A stretch of 64,000 bases of DNA from Levilinea saccharolytica (GCF_001306035.1 NZ_LGCM01000028.1:1-64000), one strand, 5' to 3'; positions 7,936-16,596 are shown, counted from the stretch's first letter. Notes: generated from the letters alone by a model not told the origin. Translations and numbers: made by a program.

Positions 7936-9483
7936 TTACTTGGCGTAATCCACCGCGCGCGTCTCCCGGATCACCGTCACCTTGATCTGACCCGGATACT
8001 GCATGGTCTCTTCGATCTTGCGGGCGATATCCCGCGCCAGGCGCGTCGCGGCCAGATCATCCACATCCTCAGGCCGCACGATAATGCGCACTTCGCGCCC
8101 CGCCTGAATGGCATAGCTCTGGCTGACGCCCTTCTGCGAATTGGCGATATCTTCCAAAGCGCGCAGGCGTTTGATGTACTGTTCCAGGTCTTCGCGCCGA
8201 GCGCCCGGGCGTGCGCCCGAAATGGCATCCGCCGCTTCCACGATCACCGCTTCCACGCTCTCCTGCTCCACCTCGTGATGGTGCGAAGCGATGGTATTCA
8301 CCACTTTGACGTTCACCCCGTGCCGCCGGGCAAATTCGGCGCCAATCGAAGCGTGCGTGCCTTCGGTATTGTGATCCATCGCCTTGCCCAGGTCGTGCAG
8401 CAGGCCGCCCGCCTTACACGTCTCCACGTCCGCGCCCAATTCCAGGGCGATGATTGCGGCCAGTTTCGAAACTTCCACCGCGTGCGCCAGTTGGTTCTGG
8501 CCGTAAGAAGTGCGGTAGCGCAGCCGCCCCAGCACCTTTAAGATCTCAGGGTGCAGCCCAGGCACGTTGGCCTCGTAGGCCGCCTGCTCGCCCGCTTCCA
8601 CAATGGCGCGGTCCACTTCGCGTTGTTCTTCGGCCAAAATTTTCTCAATATGCGCCGGGTGAATGCGGCCGTCCAAAATCAGCCGGTCCAAAGCCCGCCG
8701 CGCCACTTCACGCCGCACCGGATCAAAACAAGACACCGTCACAGCTTCCGGGGTATCATCCACGATCACGTCCACACCAGCTGCCTGTTCAAAGGCGCGG
8801 ATGTTGCGCCCGTTGCGGCCTACGATGCGCCCCTTCATCTCTTCATTGGGCAGAGAAACCAGCGAAGTGGTCACTTCGGAAACATGCTCCGACGCCACCC
8901 GTTGGATGGCATCTGCGATCAGCTCCCGCGCTCGCTTTTCGCCTTCCTGGCGCGCCTCAGCCTCAATCTGGCGAATAATGCGCGCCATATCGTTGCGTGC
9001 CTCTTTTTCCGCCGATTCCAGCAGTTCCTTACGCGCCTCTTCCACCGTCATCTGCGACACGCGCTGAAGTTCAACCAGCTGGTCGTTATACATCTTCTCC
9101 ACATCGTTCACGCGCTTATCCACCGAACTTTGGCGTTTGTTCAGGGCTATTTCGCGTTGTTCCAGCCGTTCCACTTTGTGATCCAGTTCTGCGCGGCGCT
9201 TTTGCAGGCGTTCTTCCTCGCGAGAAAGCTCCTGCCGCCGCCGGTTGATTTCACTTTCACCTTCCTGCAGCGACTTCAGCGCCTTATCTTTCGCCTCTAA
9301 TTCTATGGTTCGGGCTTTTTCCTTGGCGTTCGAAAGTACAACCTCCAGCTTCGCCGATTCTTCCTTCTTAAATCGGTCCAACAGAAAACGTGTGGCGAAA
9401 TAGGCCACACCGACCACAATCAAGATATCAAATACAATCAAAAGAATTAACACCAGCGGGGATAGTCCATTCATAGTCAGCAT
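7936..9483 (-). CDS. rny: Ribonuclease Y
   Basis: The 515-residue endoribonuclease that initiates mRNA decay at the membrane. An N-terminal transmembrane helix (about residues 8-30) is followed by a long charged coiled coil (about 35-190). A KH RNA-binding domain (MKGRIVGRNGRNIRAFE) and a metal-binding HD domain (LLHDLGKAMDH) come next. Length and domain order are exactly those of the family. The ATG at 9483 overlaps the recX stop by seven bases and has GAGG seven bases ahead. A second ATG three codons on is less well placed. Translation is therefore probably coupled to recX. The terminator at about 7.9 kb ends the transcript. Confidence 0.97.
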   Translation of the reverse strand: MLTMNGLSPLVLILLIVFDILIVVGVAYFATRFLLDRFKKEESAKLEVVLSNAKEKARTIELEAKDKALKSLQEGESEINRRRQELSREEERLQKRRAELDHKVERLEQREIALNKRQSSVDKRVNDVEKMYNDQLVELQRVSQMTVEEARKELLESAEKEARNDMARIIRQIEAEARQEGEKRARELIADAIQRVASEHVSEVTTSLVSLPNEEMKGRIVGRNGRNIRAFEQAAGVDVIVDDTPEAVTVSCFDPVRREVARRALDRLILDGRIHPAHIEKILAEEQREVDRAIVEAGEQAAYEANVPGLHPEILKVLGRLRYRTSYGQNQLAHAVEVSKLAAIIALELGADVETCKAGGLLHDLGKAMDHNTEGTHASIGAEFARRHGVNVKVVNTIASHHHEVEQESVEAVIVEAADAISGARPGARREDLEQYIKRLRALEDIANSQKGVSQSYAIQAGREVRIIVRPEDVDDLAATRLARDIARKIEETMQYPGQIKVTVIRETRAVDYAK

Positions 9484-10145
9484 CTCTCATCCTCATTTCC
9501 GAAAGTGGGTTCCGCCTCAGAGGCCTGAATTTCTTCCCAAATGCGTCGGACTGCTGAAGCCGTCGTCTCGAAAACAAAGCCCCTGCGCGCTAGATACGCG
9601 CTCAACCGTTCTCGAAACTCGTTCCACTCCAGCCCGGCCCAGCGGCGGGCACGCTTCAGCCCGGCCTGGTATGCCAGTTCTTCTTCATCGGTGGCTTCTT
9701 CTAAAGCAGACAGGATTGCTTCTTCTGCGACCCCTTTATGGCGCAGCTCCGCGCGCAGCATGGCGCGGCTGCGCGGTCGAAAAGCGCTTCGATTTTCAAC
9801 CCAAAGGCGGGCGAACTGTTCATCTCCGATCAGCCCGCTGTTGGTCAGGCGTTCCACAGTCGCCTCAATCACCGGCCCCTCATATCCGTGCTTGCGCAAA
9901 CGCTGTTCCACCTCGGCCTGTGAGCGCGGACGGTAACTCAAGAACAGCAAAGACCGCTGGTAAGCTACCTCGTAGGTGTCTTGCCCTTGCAGCTCTGCAA
10001 TTTTTTCATCCCCAAGTTCCTGTCCCACTTGCAGCCAGGCCGCTGTAATCCGCGCCAGCCCAAACGCGTACTCCCCATCCAGGTAAACATTGACCCGATT
10101 TGGGTTGCGTTTTTGTACTTTAAGGGCCGTGATCTTCTTCGTCAT
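9477..10145 (-). CDS. recX: RecX-family regulatory protein
   Basis: The 222-residue helical protein matches RecX, which binds the RecA filament and limits its extension. Recognisable pieces are the N-terminal KNxNRVNVYLDGEYAFGL-type start, SYRPRSQAEVEQRL (about 75-88), GLIGDEQFARLW (about 105-116) and a third three-helix repeat after about residue 150. No Shine-Dalgarno is visible: the ATG is preceded by a hairpin plus TTTTAAT. The gene overlaps rny by seven bases, an unusual partnership of RecA control with RNA decay. A long untranslated region with RNA-like signals lies upstream. No recA is in the window. Confidence 0.9.
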   Translation of the reverse strand: MTKKITALKVQKRNPNRVNVYLDGEYAFGLARITAAWLQVGQELGDEKIAELQGQDTYEVAYQRSLLFLSYRPRSQAEVEQRLRKHGYEGPVIEATVERLTNSGLIGDEQFARLWVENRSAFRPRSRAMLRAELRHKGVAEEAILSALEEATDEEELAYQAGLKRARRWAGLEWNEFRERLSAYLARRGFVFETTASAVRRIWEEIQASEAEPTFGNEDERC

Positions 10146-10148
10146 ATT

Positions 10149-10187
10149 AAAACGCGCAGCCGTGAACGCTTCCGATCGTCACGGCTG
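10149..10187 (-). terminator. Terminator-like hairpin directly before recX
   Basis: On the minus strand CAGCCGTGA (10187-10179) pairs perfectly with TCACGGCTG (10165-10157). CGCGTTTTAAT and the recX ATG follow at once. The U tract is short (four), so it may attenuate rather than terminate. It occupies the place where a ribosome site would be expected. Confidence 0.6.
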
Positions 10188-10232
10188 AGATAGAACGGCT
10201 ATTCAGGATGGCCTATCCATCCGAGGGGTACG

Positions 10233-10283
10233 AAAAAACGCTTACCTGCCGGTAACACTCAGCAGGTTGGACATTCAAAAGCG
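10233..10283 (-). terminator. Terminator ending the candidate RNA
   Basis: On the minus strand CGCTT...CCTGC...GCAGG-T-AAGCG forms a two-part stem with T6 directly after. It lies about 90 bases upstream of recX, so transcription from the 10.55 kb promoter may stop here. Confidence 0.65.
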
Positions 10284-10532
10284 CTGCTTGCCTGATCGCG
10301 TTGAGGCATGGGCTTGATTACACCTTATGCTGTTATCCTGGTCGTCCCGCTTCCCACAGTGTTCGCTTTTTCTGCAAGAACGCGTTCTCAAACCTTGAAC
10401 GTGACCGCTTCTAAATGACCCTTACAAACCAACACTCCCCTCGGAGTGGAATTACAATTCCTGTCGCTGCCAGACTTATCAGCCATTTCAACCGGTTAAT
10501 CAGATCGCAAAAAAGAAAGCTAATCTAGACAA
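10233..10532 (-). ncRNA. Candidate structured RNA of about 300 nt, family not recognised
   Basis: A promoter-like pair (10538-10566) and an intrinsic terminator (stem arms around 10239-10249 and 10262-10283, then six T at 10238-10233) bracket about 300 bases without a plausible protein. Inside are two adjacent small hairpins (10448-10461, GGAAT/ATTCC, and 10434-10447, ACTCC/GGAGT) and a GAACGCGTTC palindrome. I looked for signatures of tmRNA, RNase P RNA, SRP RNA, T-box and cobalamin elements and saw none. 6S RNA or an unknown leader of recX-rny remain possible. Boundaries are inferred from the signals only. Confidence 0.45.
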
Positions 10533-10537
10533 TTACT

Positions 10538-10566
10538 ATTATACAAGATTTTAATCATTTCGTCTA
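10538..10566 (-). promoter_or_regulatory. Promoter of the candidate RNA / recX leader
   Basis: TAGACG (10566-10561), a 17-base spacer and a perfect TATAAT (10543-10538) on the minus strand. The -35 matches consensus at four of six positions. Start of transcription would be near 10531. Confidence 0.7.
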
Positions 10567-10665
10567 TTTTTTTGTACACATGCTGCGGCGCGCGCGTTCT
10601 GTGTAGCCAAAAACTGGAGTACAATCAAAATATCTCGCTTTTCTATCCTCACAAAGGACATCCCA

Positions 10666-11943
10666 ATGGCCGTCACCCGTGAAGAAGCCCTGGAATATCA
10701 CCATCTCAATGGCCGCCCCGGCAAATTGCAGGTGGTCCCCACCAAACCCCTTGCCACCCAGCGCGATCTCAGCCTGGCCTATACCCCCGGTGTGGCCTAC
10801 CCCGTTCTCGAAATTGAACAGGATGCAGAGTTGGCCTATGAATACACCAACCGCGGCAACCTGGTGGCCGTCATCTCCAACGGAACCGCCATCCTGGGCC
10901 TGGGTAACCGCGGCGCGCTGGCTTCCAAACCGGTGATGGAAGGCAAAGGCGTCCTCTTCAAGAAATTTGCCGATATTGACGTGTTCGACATCGAAGTCAA
11001 CACCCTCGACCCCGAAGTGTTCATCCAAACCGTGGCCGCAATCGCCCCCACCTTCGGGGGCATCAATCTGGAAGACATCCGCTCCCCCGAATGTTTTGAG
11101 ATCGAAACCCGCCTGCAGGCCATGTTGGACATCCCCGTTTTTCACGACGACCAGCACGGCACCGCCATCATCCTCGGCGCAGCCCTCATCAACGCCCTCG
11201 AATTGACCCAACGCAAGATAGATGAGATCAAGGTGGTTTTCTCCGGCGCGGGCGCCGCCGGCATCTCCTGTGCCCGCCAGCTGGTCAAAATCGGCGTGCC
11301 CCGTGAGAATATCTGGATGTGCGATATCGCCGGTCTGGTCTATCACGGCCGCCCCGAAGAAATGTTCCCGCAGAAGGCCGAATTTGCCCAGGGCGATCGT
11401 CCCGCCTCGCTGCGTGAGGTCATCCGCGGCGCAGATGTCTTCATCGGCCTGTCCGCCGCCAACCTGGTGGACGAAGATATGCTCTGTTCCATGCGCTGCG
11501 ACCCCATCGTCTTCGCCATGGCCAACCCCGACCCCGAAGTCCGCTACGAAATCGCCCATTCCTGCTGCCCAGGCGGCATCGTGGCCACCGGCCGTTCCGA
11601 TTACCCTAACCAGATCAACAACGTGCTGGGTTTCCCCTTCATCTTCCGCGGCGCGCTGGATGCCCGCGCGCGCTGCATCAACGACGAGATGAAAATCGCC
11701 GCCTCTCATGCTCTGGCCGCCCTGGCCAAAGAGCCCATCCCCGCCCAGGTGCTGCGCGCCTACCATCTGGATCATCTCGAATACGGCAAAGATTACATCG
11801 TCCCCAAACCGCTCGACCCGCGCGTCAGCCTGTGGGAATCCGCCGCGGTGGCCCAGGCTGCTATCGAAAGCGGTGTCGCCCGCCGCGCCCTGGATTTGGA
11901 AGCGTACCGCCAGCGGCTGGCCGCTGGGATGCCTGCTGAATAA
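10666..11943 (+). CDS. NAD(P)-dependent malic enzyme (short form)
   Basis: The 425-residue enzyme oxidatively decarboxylates malate to pyruvate, linking the TCA cycle with gluconeogenesis. Family marks are [10 protein letters not shown] (about 39-48, the catalytic Tyr region), the [12 protein letters not shown] segment, HDDQHGTA (about 161-168, metal ligands) and a Rossmann GAGAAG at about 195. AMANPDPE follows at about 284-291. At 425 residues it is the short bacterial form without a phosphotransacetylase domain. The ATG at 10666 has AAAGGA eleven bases upstream, and TACAAT at 10620-10625 is a plausible -10. It stands alone, divergent from the candidate RNA. Cofactor preference is not decidable by eye. 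Confidence 0.95.
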   Translation: MAVTREEALEYHHLNGRPGKLQVVPTKPLATQRDLSLAYTPGVAYPVLEIEQDAELAYEYTNRGNLVAVISNGTAILGLGNRGALASKPVMEGKGVLFKKFADIDVFDIEVNTLDPEVFIQTVAAIAPTFGGINLEDIRSPECFEIETRLQAMLDIPVFHDDQHGTAIILGAALINALELTQRKIDEIKVVFSGAGAAGISCARQLVKIGVPRENIWMCDIAGLVYHGRPEEMFPQKAEFAQGDRPASLREVIRGADVFIGLSAANLVDEDMLCSMRCDPIVFAMANPDPEVRYEIAHSCCPGGIVATGRSDYPNQINNVLGFPFIFRGALDARARCINDEMKIAASHALAALAKEPIPAQVLRAYHLDHLEYGKDYIVPKPLDPRVSLWESAAVAQAAIESGVARRALDLEAYRQRLAAGMPAE

Positions 11944-11958
11944 TCACAAAAATCATGC

Positions 11959-11964
11959 TACAAT
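11959..11964 (+). promoter_or_regulatory. -10 box six bases before a start codon
   Basis: TACAAT, then six bases, then the ATG at 11971. No ribosome site fits between, so the mRNA is probably leaderless. The -35 is poor. Confidence 0.5.
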
Positions 11965-11970
11965 AACCCT

Positions 11971-12408
11971 ATGGAAAACCGCGCCCCTACCCCGCCTCTT
12001 TCCACCGCCGCCCAACACCGGCGGCGCATCCTCTGGCAAATTTGGGTTCCCCTCGCCGGGGTTCTCCTCTTGTTTGTCGCCCTGGCGGTGTGGGGTGCGC
12101 TGACCGCCAGCCGTGACCCGCTCCAGGGCACGCATTGGGCCAGCATCTCCCTCATCTTCCTGATTTTGCCAAATTTGCTCTTTGGCCTGCTGGGGTTGGT
12201 CCTCCTGGTGCTGCTCATCTACGGGGTGAGTCAACTCCTCGGCTGGCTGCCCGTGCAATCCCTGCGGCTGCGCGCGGCCATGTACCGGCTGTCAGCCTGG
12301 CTGCTGCAAGTTGCCAACCGCAGTGCCCGCCCCTTCATTCAAGCACGCTCCTGGCGCGCAGCAGCCGCCGCCTTGATTCGCGGCCTCACTCCAACCGCAA
12401 AACGGTAA
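11971..12408 (+). CDS. Small membrane protein of unknown function
   Basis: The 145-residue product has a basic N-terminus and two strong hydrophobic segments (about residues 22-45 and 58-88). A basic, Arg/Ala-rich cytoplasmic tail follows. No family is recognised. The start is fixed by a TACAAT box six bases upstream, suggesting a leaderless mRNA. The next gene, 22 bases downstream in the same direction, is another small membrane protein, and a terminator closes the pair. The arrangement suggests a two-gene unit, possibly membrane-associated stress or envelope proteins, but this is a guess from context only. Confidence 0.65.
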   Translation: MENRAPTPPLSTAAQHRRRILWQIWVPLAGVLLLFVALAVWGALTASRDPLQGTHWASISLIFLILPNLLFGLLGLVLLVLLIYGVSQLLGWLPVQSLRLRAAMYRLSAWLLQVANRSARPFIQARSWRAAAAALIRGLTPTAKR

Positions 12409-12430
12409 CCTTTCGCACAGCGAGGATCTT

Positions 12431-12643
12431 ATGGAAAATCAAGATCAGTGGAAGTTCCGCACCATCGCCCTCGGCGCCCTCATCGGCGCGGTCACCGGCA
12501 CCATCGCTGCCGCCATCCTGGTGCAGCGCGCCGAACAGTTGGAAACTCGCCCGCGCCTCACCGCCGGAGACGGCGTCAAAGTGGGCCTCGGCGTGCTGGG
12601 GGTGCTGCGCCTTCTGGCAGATATGATGTCTGATAAAAAATAA
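12431..12643 (+). CDS. Small single-pass membrane protein
   Basis: The 70-residue product has one hydrophobic glycine/alanine-rich helix (about residues 12-31). A short amphipathic segment with KVGLGVLGVLRLLADMM and a charged end (SDKK) follows. The ATG is preceded by GAGGAT. It resembles YtxH-like small proteins only in general character, and no family is recognised. It is probably co-transcribed with the preceding membrane protein and ends at the strong terminator near 12.69 kb. Confidence 0.7.
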   Translation: MENQDQWKFRTIALGALIGAVTGTIAAAILVQRAEQLETRPRLTAGDGVKVGLGVLGVLRLLADMMSDKK

Positions 12644-12660
12644 ACGCTCCACCGCAGCCC

Positions 12661-12700
12661 ACAGGCCCTGAACAAACCCTTTTTCAGGGCTTGTTTTTTT
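12661..12700 (+). terminator. Rho-independent terminator
   Basis: A stem of about 12 bp (12661-12672 with 12683-12694, one mismatch-type bulge) is followed by seven T. It closes the two-gene membrane-protein unit. Confidence 0.88.
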
Positions 12701-12715
12701 AGAGAACGAGGTGTC

Positions 12716-13735
12716 ATGCTGCCCAGCCATTCTGTGATCCGTTTTGTTCTCGCCGGTCAACTCCGCCGCGATTACCTGCTTTTGCCCGATGGGAAAGCCC
12801 ATTTGGATATCCCCGGAGGGGGTCTTTTCTATTCCGCCGCCGGCCTGCGCATCTGGGAAACCAACCTCGGCCTGCTCTCCCGCGTCAGCGAAGATTACCC
12901 CAGCGCCTGGTTGGAGAAAGCCTCCGCCTACGGCATGGATACCCGCGGCGTGGCCGTCACCACGGATCCCCTCGAACAGCGCAGCTTTTGCGCCTACACC
13001 GACCTCAACACCCCTGAAACCGACAATCCCGTCATTCATTTTTCACGTTTGGATCTACCATTCCCCCGCGGTCTGCTTGGCTATACCCCCCCGCCCAACC
13101 AGCCCGACAGCCGCACTCGCCCCTCCCCTCATGCCGTCCAGCTGCGCGACATTCCCGAAGATTACCGCGACGCCACCGCTTTGCACGTCGGCCCGCTGGA
13201 ATTCCTCAACCACGCCCTGCTCACCTCCCACTTTCGCCAGGGCAACACCACCACCATCACCCTCGACCCTTCCGCGGGCTACATGAGCCCCATCTTTTGG
13301 GATGATATCCCCCTGCTGGTCAAAGGGTTGACCGCCTTCCTGCCCACCCAGGATCAGCTCGCCTCCCTTTTCCAGGGGCGCTCGCTGGATCTGTGGGAAA
13401 TGGCCGCGGCCATTTGTGCCTACGGCTGTGAAATTGTGGTCATTCGCCGCCGCGGCAACGGGTACTGGCTCTTTGACAGCAGCACCCAGTCGCGCTGGAT
13501 CATCCCCAACTATCCCGCCGCGCCAGTGGACCCCACCGGTGTGGGCGATGCCTTTTGCGGCGGGTTTCTTGCCGGGTACTGCACCGCCTATGACCCGCTG
13601 GAAGCCGCCCTGTACGGCGCGGTCTCTGCCTCGATGGTCATCGAAGGCAGCGGACCTTTCTATGCGCTGGACGCCATGCCCGGGCTAGCCCAGGCCCGCC
13701 TGGATAACCTACGAACCTTGGCCCGCCGCGCATGA
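12716..13735 (+). CDS. PfkB-family carbohydrate kinase
   Basis: The 339-residue protein has the ribokinase/PfkB fold: an N-terminal PGGGLFYSAAGLRIW segment (about 34-48) resembling the GG substrate motif and the C-terminal signature DPTGVGDAFCGGF (about 275-287). The Asp of GVGDAF is the catalytic base and the Gly-rich loop forms the anion hole. It phosphorylates a sugar or nucleoside using ATP, but the substrate is not evident. The final codons overlap the next gene by ATGA, so kinase and M20 peptidase are translationally coupled. A pathway around a sugar- or nucleoside-peptide conjugate would be speculative. Confidence 0.88.
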   Translation: MLPSHSVIRFVLAGQLRRDYLLLPDGKAHLDIPGGGLFYSAAGLRIWETNLGLLSRVSEDYPSAWLEKASAYGMDTRGVAVTTDPLEQRSFCAYTDLNTPETDNPVIHFSRLDLPFPRGLLGYTPPPNQPDSRTRPSPHAVQLRDIPEDYRDATALHVGPLEFLNHALLTSHFRQGNTTTITLDPSAGYMSPIFWDDIPLLVKGLTAFLPTQDQLASLFQGRSLDLWEMAAAICAYGCEIVVIRRRGNGYWLFDSSTQSRWIIPNYPAAPVDPTGVGDAFCGGFLAGYCTAYDPLEAALYGAVSASMVIEGSGPFYALDAMPGLAQARLDNLRTLARRA

Positions 13736-14841
13736 TCGAATTTTCTTCCCAAACCACCGCTCAGATACTGGAACTGGCCTGCACACTCCAGCAAATTCCC
13801 GCGCCCACCTTCAACGAACAGCCCCGCCTGCAATTTCTGCGCGGCCTGTGGCAAAACCTGGGGTTCGGGGCCATCCAAATGGATGCCGCCGGCAATCTTT
13901 TGGCCTGTTTACCGGGCAGCGGCGGCCGCCCTCTGGTGCTCACCGCCCATGCCGACACCGTCCATCCCCTGGGCACAGACCTGACTCTCACCCGCGAAGC
14001 TGACCGCTTGCTCGGCCCCGCCATCGGCGATAATTCCCTCGGCGTGGCCGCCATGACCCATGCCGTTTTATGGCTCAGAGAAAACGGCTTCATCCCCCCG
14101 GGAGATCTTTGGTTTGCTGCCACGGTGGGCGAAGAGGGCCTCGGCAACCTTTCCGGCGTGCGCGCCGTGGTTGAGCGTTTCCAGGCCAAGCCCGTGGCCT
14201 ATATCCACCTGGAAGGCATGGGCCTGGGCAGCGTGTTTCACCGCGGCCTGGGTGTGCAGCGCTATCAGATCACCGTGCGCACCGCCGGGGGACACTCCTG
14301 GGCCGATTACGGCTCCCCCTCCGCCATTCACGCCATCGCCCAACTGGTCACCGCCTTCACCCAAATCCCCATTCCCACCAAACCGCGCACCAGCCTCAAC
14401 GTTGGCAAAATCAGCGGCGGCATCTCGGTCAATTCCATCGCCTCACAGGCCAGCCTGGAATTAGACCTGCGCTCCGAAAACCCGCAAAGCCTGGGACAAC
14501 TCATCCAGGCCGTGCAAAACCTCATCCAGAACGCTCAGCGCCCTGGAATCGAGATTGATACGATTGAAATTGGCAGCCGTCCCGCGGGAGAAATCCCCGA
14601 ATCGCACCCCCTGGTGCAGTTGGCCGTGCGTGCGCTCACCGAATGCGGACAGCCGGTTTACCTCTCGATTGCTTCCACCGAAGCCAATATCCCCCTCAGC
14701 CTCGGCTTGCCTTCCGTTTGCGTTGGCATCACGCACGGCGGCAGCGCCCATACCCTGCAAGAATGGATCGCCCTGGATCCAATTTCCATCGGGTTCCGTC
14801 AGGTGCTCACCCTGCTCACCCAGGCCTGGCAAACGGCCTAA
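13732..14841 (+). CDS. M20-family metallopeptidase / deacylase
   Basis: The 369-residue protein has the two-zinc M20 fold: H73 and D75 in TAHADT, D100 in GDNS, the catalytic pair E134-E135 in VGEEG, and H335 in THGGS. The dimerisation domain spans about 185-290. Family members include dipeptidases, tripeptidase T-like enzymes, acetylornithine and succinyl-diaminopimelate deacylases. Substrate cannot be fixed. The start overlaps the upstream kinase stop (ATGA). Its stop shares CTAA with the converging adenylate cyclase, leaving no space for a separate terminator. Confidence 0.9.
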   Translation: MIEFSSQTTAQILELACTLQQIPAPTFNEQPRLQFLRGLWQNLGFGAIQMDAAGNLLACLPGSGGRPLVLTAHADTVHPLGTDLTLTREADRLLGPAIGDNSLGVAAMTHAVLWLRENGFIPPGDLWFAATVGEEGLGNLSGVRAVVERFQAKPVAYIHLEGMGLGSVFHRGLGVQRYQITVRTAGGHSWADYGSPSAIHAIAQLVTAFTQIPIPTKPRTSLNVGKISGGISVNSIASQASLELDLRSENPQSLGQLIQAVQNLIQNAQRPGIEIDTIEIGSRPAGEIPESHPLVQLAVRALTECGQPVYLSIASTEANIPLSLGLPSVCVGITHGGSAHTLQEWIALDPISIGFRQVLTLLTQAWQTA

Positions 14842-16589
14842 CCGCCAGCCTCCGCGCCCGCATCTTCACGCAGTCCCACCAGTTCATACACCACCACCGG
14901 TTCGCGCTTGCCTTTGGCGTTAATCGCATCGACCGGCCGCACTTCCACAAGATCCATCACCTGCGCGTAGGTTGCCTGGCTGATCAAAATCTGCCCGGGG
15001 CCGGCATTTTCCTGAATGCGCTTGGCCGTGTTCACCGAATCGCCAATGGCGGTGTACTCCAGGCGTTTTTCTGTGCCCACCAACCCCAACACCGCGTCGC
15101 CGGTGTGAATGCCAATGCCGAAGGACAGATGCATATCCTCCCGCATGGTGGCATGCAGCGCATTCAACGACTCGCGAATCTGGATCGCTGCCCGCAGCGC
15201 GCGGATGATATGATCCTCCTGAGGGATGGGGGCGTTGAACCAGGCCATCACCGCATCGCCTAGAAACTTATCCACCGTGCCGTCTTCATGCAAAACCGCT
15301 TCTGCGGCAGAGGCCAGGTAGCGGTTCAATACCGCCACCAGTCCCTCCGGGGACAGGCTTTCACTAAAACCGGTGAACCCGCGGATATCCGCAAACAAAA
15401 CCGTGATCTCCGTGCGCCGCCCGCCCAGGTGCAGCCGGTCGGGGTTCAACTGTTCAATCACTGCCGGAGAAACCATGCGTTCAAACAAGCGCCGCTGGGC
15501 TTCCAGCTTCTTTTTCTCGGTTAAATCCTCCAGAACAATCGCCACCCCCTGCGTCACCTGCTGCACGTCCTTCAAAGGCGTCAAAGACATGCGCAAATCC
15601 ACCATCCCGCGCGGGGTCTGAATGGCGTTGGTTTCCAGGCCCAACACCTGCTGATCTGTTTTCATCACCCGCTGTAAGTGCGGCTCGATCAAAGGGGCCA
15701 GCCGCGGCAGGGTTTCCTTCAGGTCGTGGCCCACAATCTCTGTTGAAGCCCGCCCCAAGATGGTGGCCGCCGCCCGGTTGCACATCATCACCCGCTCTTC
15801 CACATCTGCGGTCAGCACCCCGCTGGCCATTGAGGCGAACACATTGTCCATCAAATTCTTCAGCTCCGTCACCTCCGCCAGGGTGCGCCGCACCGATTCA
15901 AACAGACGCGCGTTCTCAATGGCCACCCCGGCCTGGTTGGCAAAAGCCGAAAGCATGTCCAGATCTTTTTGCGTAAACATCCCGCTGCGGATGCGGTTGT
16001 CGGCGTAGATCACCCCGATCATCTCATCCCGCGCTTTCAGCGGCACGCACAAAATGGAGCGCAAATTGTAGGCCACCACGCTGTTCTGCCCGGTAAAGCG
16101 CGGATCTTCCTGCGCGTTGGTGGTCAGCAGCGGCAGTCCATCGTTCACCACCCGGTAGATCACCGTGCGGCTAATCTCGAATTCCGAAGGGTCAATCGAT
16201 TCCTGCACCCAATTACGCGCCACCTGGATCACCAGTTCCCCTTCCGGGTTGTGCAGCATCAGAAAGCCGCGTTCTGCGCGCGAAATGCGGATGATGGTGT
16301 CCATCACCAGCTGCAAAACTTCCCGCAGCTCCAGCGAAGAATTGACGTAATACCCGATTTGGGCCAAAGCCCGCAGACTGCGGCGCTCATCCTCCAGAGT
16401 GCTCACCTGTTTACGGATCTGGCCCAACGAACCCGCCAATTGGGTCACGCCCTCATACACAAAAGTCGGCAGAGAGGCCGGGCGCACCTTGGTCAGGGTA
16501 TCCTGGATGTTCTTCAGTAAACCGTCCAGGTGCACCAGTTTTTGATCCAGCGAAGTGAAGGTCAATGAATCGGGAATATTCAGTTCCAT
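14838..16589 (-). CDS. Adenylate cyclase with GAF and PAS sensory domains
   Basis: The 583-residue signalling protein makes cyclic AMP from ATP. A short coiled coil (about 10-70) precedes a GAF domain (about 75-225) and a PAS-like domain (about 240-350). A linker and a class III cyclase domain (about 385-570) follow. Catalytic residues are visible: the metal-binding Asp in LFADIRGFT and in FLGDAVMAWF, Lys in GTVDKFLGD and Asp in TAIGDSVN (both indicating adenine rather than guanine), and the NTAKR transition-state region. No transmembrane segment, so it is cytoplasmic. It starts seven bases after the transglutaminase gene and is probably co-transcribed with it. The GAF ligand is unknown. Confidence 0.94.
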   Translation of the reverse strand: MELNIPDSLTFTSLDQKLVHLDGLLKNIQDTLTKVRPASLPTFVYEGVTQLAGSLGQIRKQVSTLEDERRSLRALAQIGYYVNSSLELREVLQLVMDTIIRISRAERGFLMLHNPEGELVIQVARNWVQESIDPSEFEISRTVIYRVVNDGLPLLTTNAQEDPRFTGQNSVVAYNLRSILCVPLKARDEMIGVIYADNRIRSGMFTQKDLDMLSAFANQAGVAIENARLFESVRRTLAEVTELKNLMDNVFASMASGVLTADVEERVMMCNRAAATILGRASTEIVGHDLKETLPRLAPLIEPHLQRVMKTDQQVLGLETNAIQTPRGMVDLRMSLTPLKDVQQVTQGVAIVLEDLTEKKKLEAQRRLFERMVSPAVIEQLNPDRLHLGGRRTEITVLFADIRGFTGFSESLSPEGLVAVLNRYLASAAEAVLHEDGTVDKFLGDAVMAWFNAPIPQEDHIIRALRAAIQIRESLNALHATMREDMHLSFGIGIHTGDAVLGLVGTEKRLEYTAIGDSVNTAKRIQENAGPGQILISQATYAQVMDLVEVRPVDAINAKGKREPVVVYELVGLREDAGAEAGG

Positions 16590-16596
16590 ACAGGCT

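Noticed and set aside
10233-10532. Identification of the candidate RNA as tmRNA, RNase P RNA or SRP RNA
   Set aside because: The conserved cores (tRNA-like ends with TTCGAA, GAGGAAAGTCCGG, GGAAGGAAGCAGC) are absent.
10564-11775. Minus-strand open frame over malic enzyme
   Set aside because: Antisense shadow of a firmly identified enzyme. It begins in the AT-rich region, without a ribosome site.
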